The notes under the pieces are model-generated. The model ran no database searches, was not told the origin of the DNA, and saw nothing but the letters and a program-made list of their open reading frames with translations. Of a stretch of 64,000 nucleotides of DNA, positions 50,001 to 56,000 are shown in pieces. The stretch covers positions 8,533,606 to 8,597,605 of the forward strand of contig NW_024037064.1 in assembly GCF_015706575.1 (NCBI RefSeq). Direction: 5' to 3'. Numbering within the stretch: position 1 is the first letter of the stretch; each line of letters begins with the position of its first letter. A program made the position numbers and the translations under genes. This DNA comes from Patiria miniata. Lineage: Eukaryota; Echinodermata; Asteroidea; Valvatida; Asterinidae.

Positions 50001-53000
50001 TTTTTTCTTGCAAGGTGTTATACTATCCACTGAGTTGACTAATGTTGTGAACATTCTTCTTTGGAATATCCGAAAGAAATTTTTGTCTAATGAATCAAAG
50101 GCTCAATTGAATACTATAGCATTTGGGATGGGTAAGCAATAGTCCATGTTGTTGGAAATATATTACCATAAGGCCAAAAAAAAAATAAGTCGGTCTCTGG
50201 TTAGCGCGCGCGTTGATTTTAATCATGCGCGTCAATCTTTTTTTTTTCCAAAATGTTCTGCGGTAGCTCCAACAGCGCCCTCTATTGCTGCACCTCCTCA
50301 ATTATTTTTTACCAAAGAGCAGCAAGGAATGGGAAATTGCACCAAGGCAAATGATCGAGAGCACCAAGGCAAATTATGGAGGACACCAATGTACATTAGG
50401 ACACCAAGTAGCAAAATAGTACCCCACATTGTCTGTACAATCCAAGCTTGAAGAAAAAAAAAAAAAAGCCAAAAAGGAAAAAAAAGAGCCGCGTCACCGC
50501 GTCAATTCCGGAACTTTGGTCTGACCAGAGAGGTCCATTTGGCCTTATAGAGGTAATGACAGTTAGATGCTCACCTCTTTGATGTAAGTCATGTATTCCC
50601 GATCACTGCCATAGGAACCGTATTCATTTTCCACTTGAAATGCAATGATAGGCCCTCCACGATAGTACTGCAAAATGGAGGAAAAAAATGCAGAAAAATC
50701 AAACGATTTGTTAAAATTAGATCAATGGGCCTTGTGCATCAAGAAGAGAGGTCATAGAAAATTCAAAGTTAAAGAGGTTGTGGAATGCTCGAAGACATTT
50801 CCGTCATGTTTCGGGTATATGTAGCCTAAGGTGTGATGAAATAAAACCGACTATTGTTTCTGTCATAAAATGAGTACAAAGGTACTTTTGAGAGCTGTTT
50901 TTCAAGTCCTGTCATGCCTGTTTCGACCCGAACGTGCAATTTGTGTAAAAGTCGTCGTTGCGGGCAGCAAACAAAACACAATAAATCGTGACGTAATAAA
51001 CAGGATTCCCAATGCAGAGTAGCATTAACGAGTCCTGTTTATTACATCACGATTTACTGTGTTTTGTTTGCTGCCCACAACGACGACTTTTACACAAATT
51101 GCACGTTCGGGTCGAAACAGGACCTGAAAAATAGCTCTCAAAAGTACCCTTTGTACTCATTTCATGACAGAAACAATAGTCGTTTTTATTTCATCACACC
51201 TTAGGCTACATATACCCGAAAAATGACGGAAATGTCTTCGAGCATTCCACAACCTCTTTAACCTACAGTACTCATCGGCATATCTGAGTAATCCTAAATT
51301 ATAATGTTTGCGAGTAACACCATGTGGAAAGAAATCTCTTCTTGAAAGAAGTGTGGTTCTGAAACTAACCGGTCGGTTGAGTGTAGAACTCGACGTTTCG
51401 GACAGTGTCCGTTTTCTTGAGGTCGAGGACGAACTCACCCTCCTGAGGACGGACAGAGCACACTGTCCGAAACGTCGAGTTCTACACTCAACCAACCGGT
51501 TCTTTTCAGAACCACACTTCTGCCAAGAAGAGATTTCTTTCCACATGGTGTTACCCGCAAACATGGTAATTTATCTCGTCCGCAATGCAAAGCTTCAAGT
51601 CATATATAGGGTAATCCTATACGATAGCACTGCCCGGCTCATGAGTGACAGTCAGTCAGTGAGACTGGTATGGAGAAAACCAGGCTGGCCCTCTGAGACC
51701 AGCAAATATATTAGTTGGGCGTGAGTTGGGTGTGGGTGTGGTTTTGGGTGGGGCTGAGGTCAGAGGTGAGGCAGGGATATGTGTTGGGTAAAGTTGGGGT
51801 AGGTAGGGGATGAGTTAGCCCCATAAATGTGGCCTATTTACTGGACTGCCTCCGTAAACATAGGCCACACATCCACATGTACAAAACGTGTCGCACTTTG
51901 TCAAATTTTGATTTTCACATTTAGGCTTAGTTTGTAGGATTTTTTTGCTTTAGAAGCATACTCACCCTCTTTATAGGCTAGTCAGAAAGTGCTGCCTTTT
52001 TCAGATGTCTAATTTTTGTGAAATTTCATGTTGAAATTTTGATACGCAAACGTGTAAAAATGAATCTGGAAATTTCACGAAAAATATACATCTGAAAAAG
52101 GCAGCACTTTCTGATTAGCCTATAAAGCGGGTGAGTATGCTTCTAAAGCAAAAAAAACCTACAAACTAAGCCTAAATGCGAAAATCAAAGTTTGGCAAAG
52201 TGCGACACGTTTTTGTACATGTGGATGTGTGGCCTATGTTTACGGCAGTCCAGTAAATAGGCCACATTAATGGGGCTAGGGATGAGTATGTAACCACCGG
52301 CAATCGTGGACCTAGGACAAAAGGGTTAGGGCACAAACAATACGTCCATGCTTGACCGATAGTCCACAGTTGAAATTCGCGTACAAAACCAATGAAAGCT
52401 GTTGCTAAAAAGTTCAGAGTACAAACAAGGAGTCAGGATTAGGGACAATGGGGGTCCACGATTGCCGATGTTTACAAAGATGCCCGGGTTGTTTGAGATT
52501 AGCAGATTCACACTTGCCTGCAGTCCTTCCACCAGTGGTATTAGCTGGTCAAAGTATTTGTCTACTGCATCGATGTACAATGGGTACATGGTGCGCAGTT
52601 TCATTTCGTCATAACTCAACAGCCAACTATAGAGTGGACAAAATAAAGAACAAAGTTTTGATTAATTTAATTTTTAACCCTAACCCCCTAGGTCCTTGTT
52701 CCTTACAACCATCCTCAATCCTCCAAAATCCTCCAAAATTTTTCAACTCCGCCTAAATTTTTCAAAATTGTCAGACAGTCCTGCCTCAAAATGTATTCAT
52801 CCTCAATCCTCCAAAATCCTCCTCATCCCAAAACTTTGCACTCGTGTTTAAATGAAGGATAACCAACGCCAAATCCTTCAAAATCATCAGACAGTCCTGC
52901 CTCAAAATGCATTCATCCTCAATCCTCCAAAATCCTCTTGTGCTTCATTCACCATTCATCCTCAATTTTCCAAAATCCTCATGTGCTTCAATCACCATTC

Positions 53001-56000
53001 ATCCTCAATCCTCAAGAATCCTCATTTGATTCAATCACCATTCATCCTCAATCCTCCAAAATCCTCATGTGCTTCAATCACCATTCATCCTCAATCCTCC
53101 AGAATCCTCATTTGATTCAATCACCATTCATCCTCAATCCTCTAGAATCCTCCAAAACCGCCAGGAGGATTTTGGAGGAGTGAGGTGGGTTAGGGTTAAT
53201 TTTCTGTTTTGCCCCTCGACTATATTGTATAGACCATTGTCACTGATGAGTTTAAAAATTAACAACTGCAATCACTTCATATTACCTTGGCAAGCCGCCA
53301 AGATCCCACTCTGAACAGATGTATGGCCCCGGCCTCAGGATAACGTACAGCCCCACCTTCTTGGCAAGGTTCAAAAAGGCCCTGGAACATGCACAAAAGA
53401 CAAACAACAAAGTTAATTACTGCAACATGTTATTAATAGTTCAAATCAAGAAAATAATAAAGCCAAGTCAAATCTACAGTGTTTCGAAGCTAATACGCCT
53501 GCATAGGTTTGATAAAAATCATTTCATGGGTAGCGCTGCCAAAATTCCCAAGAACGGGTTTGACTCATCTTAGATAGCAACTTCTCCTGCTGCAGCCATA
53601 TAAGGGACCAGAGCATGAGGTGAATAAATTATCCAGTCTTGGAAAATAATAAAGCCAAGCCAAATCGACAGTGTTTTGAAAATTACAAGCTGTATGCAAT
53701 CAAGCTGGCTAATGCACCTGCATAGGTATGCTAAAATGCATTTCATGGGTAGCGCTGCCTAAATTCCCAAGAATGGATTTGACTCATACTCATAGCAACT
53801 TTTCTAGCTGCTAGACTAACACAAAGGCTGCTTCATGAAGTACTGCACTAATATGTTGTGCGGGCAAGTGTGGTCTAGCGGTAGAGCACATGCCTCTGAA
53901 CATGTTGTGGGTTCGAACCCTGTCGTGGCCATGTTTGTTGTGCCCTTGAGTAAGGCGCTTTACCTCAATTACTCCTCTCAGCGTAGGTGTTAAATGGGTG
54001 GTATTATTCAATGCTGGGAAGGTAACAGACTCGCTGTGGAGGAGGTGTGGCGATCCCCCCACAGCAGCATATGAGTCTGGCCCAGTCGCTAATGAAAGAG
54101 AGATGGGCACTCCGTTCCTGTGAACACAGGTTCGTCCCCTTTACCTTTAACTGCACTAATGTTATAAATTTCCAATGAAATACACTCACACAATATCCAG
54201 TATGCCGCTGAAGTCAAAGTCACCTCTGACCTGCTCATGCAAATTCCATGGCACATACCTGTAATGGATGGATTATAGCACACACTTCACTTTTAATGGA
54301 TGGATTCTAGAGAACTGACAAATTGTGGAGAAACTGCATTCATATTTGATAAAGACAACAAAAACAAGACCAGAGATTCACTATAGGATAGATTCACTAT
54401 AGGATAGCACTGCCAGGATCACAAGTGATAGTCAGTAAGCCATCAGTCAGTTGGGGAGTCAGTTAGTCAGTAAGCTGTCAATCAGTCAGATAGGCATTAG
54501 GCTTGGGCGAATCCAGCACTTTTAGAATCGATTCCAATTCCGTCTTGGAATCACGATTCCATTCGGGATCGATTCCATAATTTTTGCAAAAAAAAAAAAA
54601 AAAAAAATTAAAAAGACAAACAAACTAACAAAAATCAGAAAAACCCAACAAAATTGTTGAGCGTAGACTGGAATCGACGCTCGGGGAACTGGAATCGGCT
54701 ACATCAGAGAATCGATTCCTCATAAAAGTGGAATCGTGATTCCGATTCCAAATTTGGAGTCGATTCTATTCGATTCTGGTGTGGATTCGCCCAAGCCCGA
54801 CAGGCATGCAAAAGAAGGCAATAGGCTGTTATCATGTTGTCACCATTTCAGTCATGTTCCCTGTATCCAATTACAGTCTTGAATGATGTTTTTTTTTAGG
54901 CAAAAAGGAACCGACTATTTTTCTTTCCAGCCTCGGTTTGATTACATTAATTTGAATGCATGGGAAAAAAATCAAATGGCTACAACACGATAAATATCGA
55001 TAAAAAACCTTCAAATATTTGCCCACAGGTGTAAAAAATCAAACGTTTGACTCAAAATATAACAAATGCATGAATTCATGGCTGTTTGTACCCCCACAAT
55101 GGTATTGATACATGATATGGCCTGTGTAGGCTCCGTTAGGCCAAATAAAAACAAGGAACATGTTTAGCGTTCCTGCCCGCTTGCTTTTAACCCCAAAAAT
55201 GATAAAAACAATGACATCATTTTGGTCTCTTTGTCTGTTGTATTTAGCCAATCCTGAGTCCAATGGCGGCCATTCAAAAAAAAAATCTTGAAAAATCTTG
55301 AAAAATAGCCCGGTTGGGCGGCCATTTTGGAGGACAAAAACAAAGGGCCTCCCGCTTCCTTTTTTTTTCAAAAAGGCAGGACGCTAAACATGTTTGTTGT
55401 TTTTGATTTTGCCTTAAATATTGAAGTTGCTATCTCGTGCACTGTTTAAAAAGTGGCCTCTTGTCCTAACAAATTTTCAAATTTTGAATGTTGTTTAAGT
55501 GGAAAAACTATTTTACTCCGAGTTTTGGCATCTGCAACCCGCTGAATAAGGGATTTCATATCACAAGGTCAAGCCCAAGGCATTGACACAGTGCATCCTT
55601 CAAAATCAGCCACACATTTTTTGCCATGAACATGTAGCCTCAATCCTGCAAAACCCTCCATTTTGCAAGGAGGAGTTTGTAGGATTTGGGAAGGTTGGGA
55701 TTAGCATAAGTTCAGATCACATACGTTGTTATCGTGTTGAGGCCACATGCTTTCATCTTTATCAGACGATCTTCCCAATATTCCGGCACAACCCTGAAGT
55801 AGTGGAAACTGCCGGAGAGGATCCGAAGTTTCTTGTCTTCCGGACCCAGGACAAACTCCGGCCCGACATTTCTCAAAGATGGAACCTGAAAAGGGGAACA
55901 AAGTTATGACAAAGCATTAATGGGTGACATTTTTTTAAATGCAAATCTAGCTTATTCCTAGCAAATAATGTCTCCGTGCAACCCTCCCCCCCCCCCCCTT

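Noticed and set aside
51157..51724. Two opposing ORFs of ~135 codons
   Set aside because: Both run through the two foldback elements, whose palindromic arms create mirrored open frames.
52852..53183. Plus-strand ORFs with SILQNPH repeats
   Set aside because: Translation of the CCTCAATCCTCCAAAATCC minisatellite inside a MITE.
52674..53199. Telomere-like CCCTAACCC at element ends
   Set aside because: Only one unit at each end, inside a TTAA-flanked terminal repeat; not a telomeric tract.
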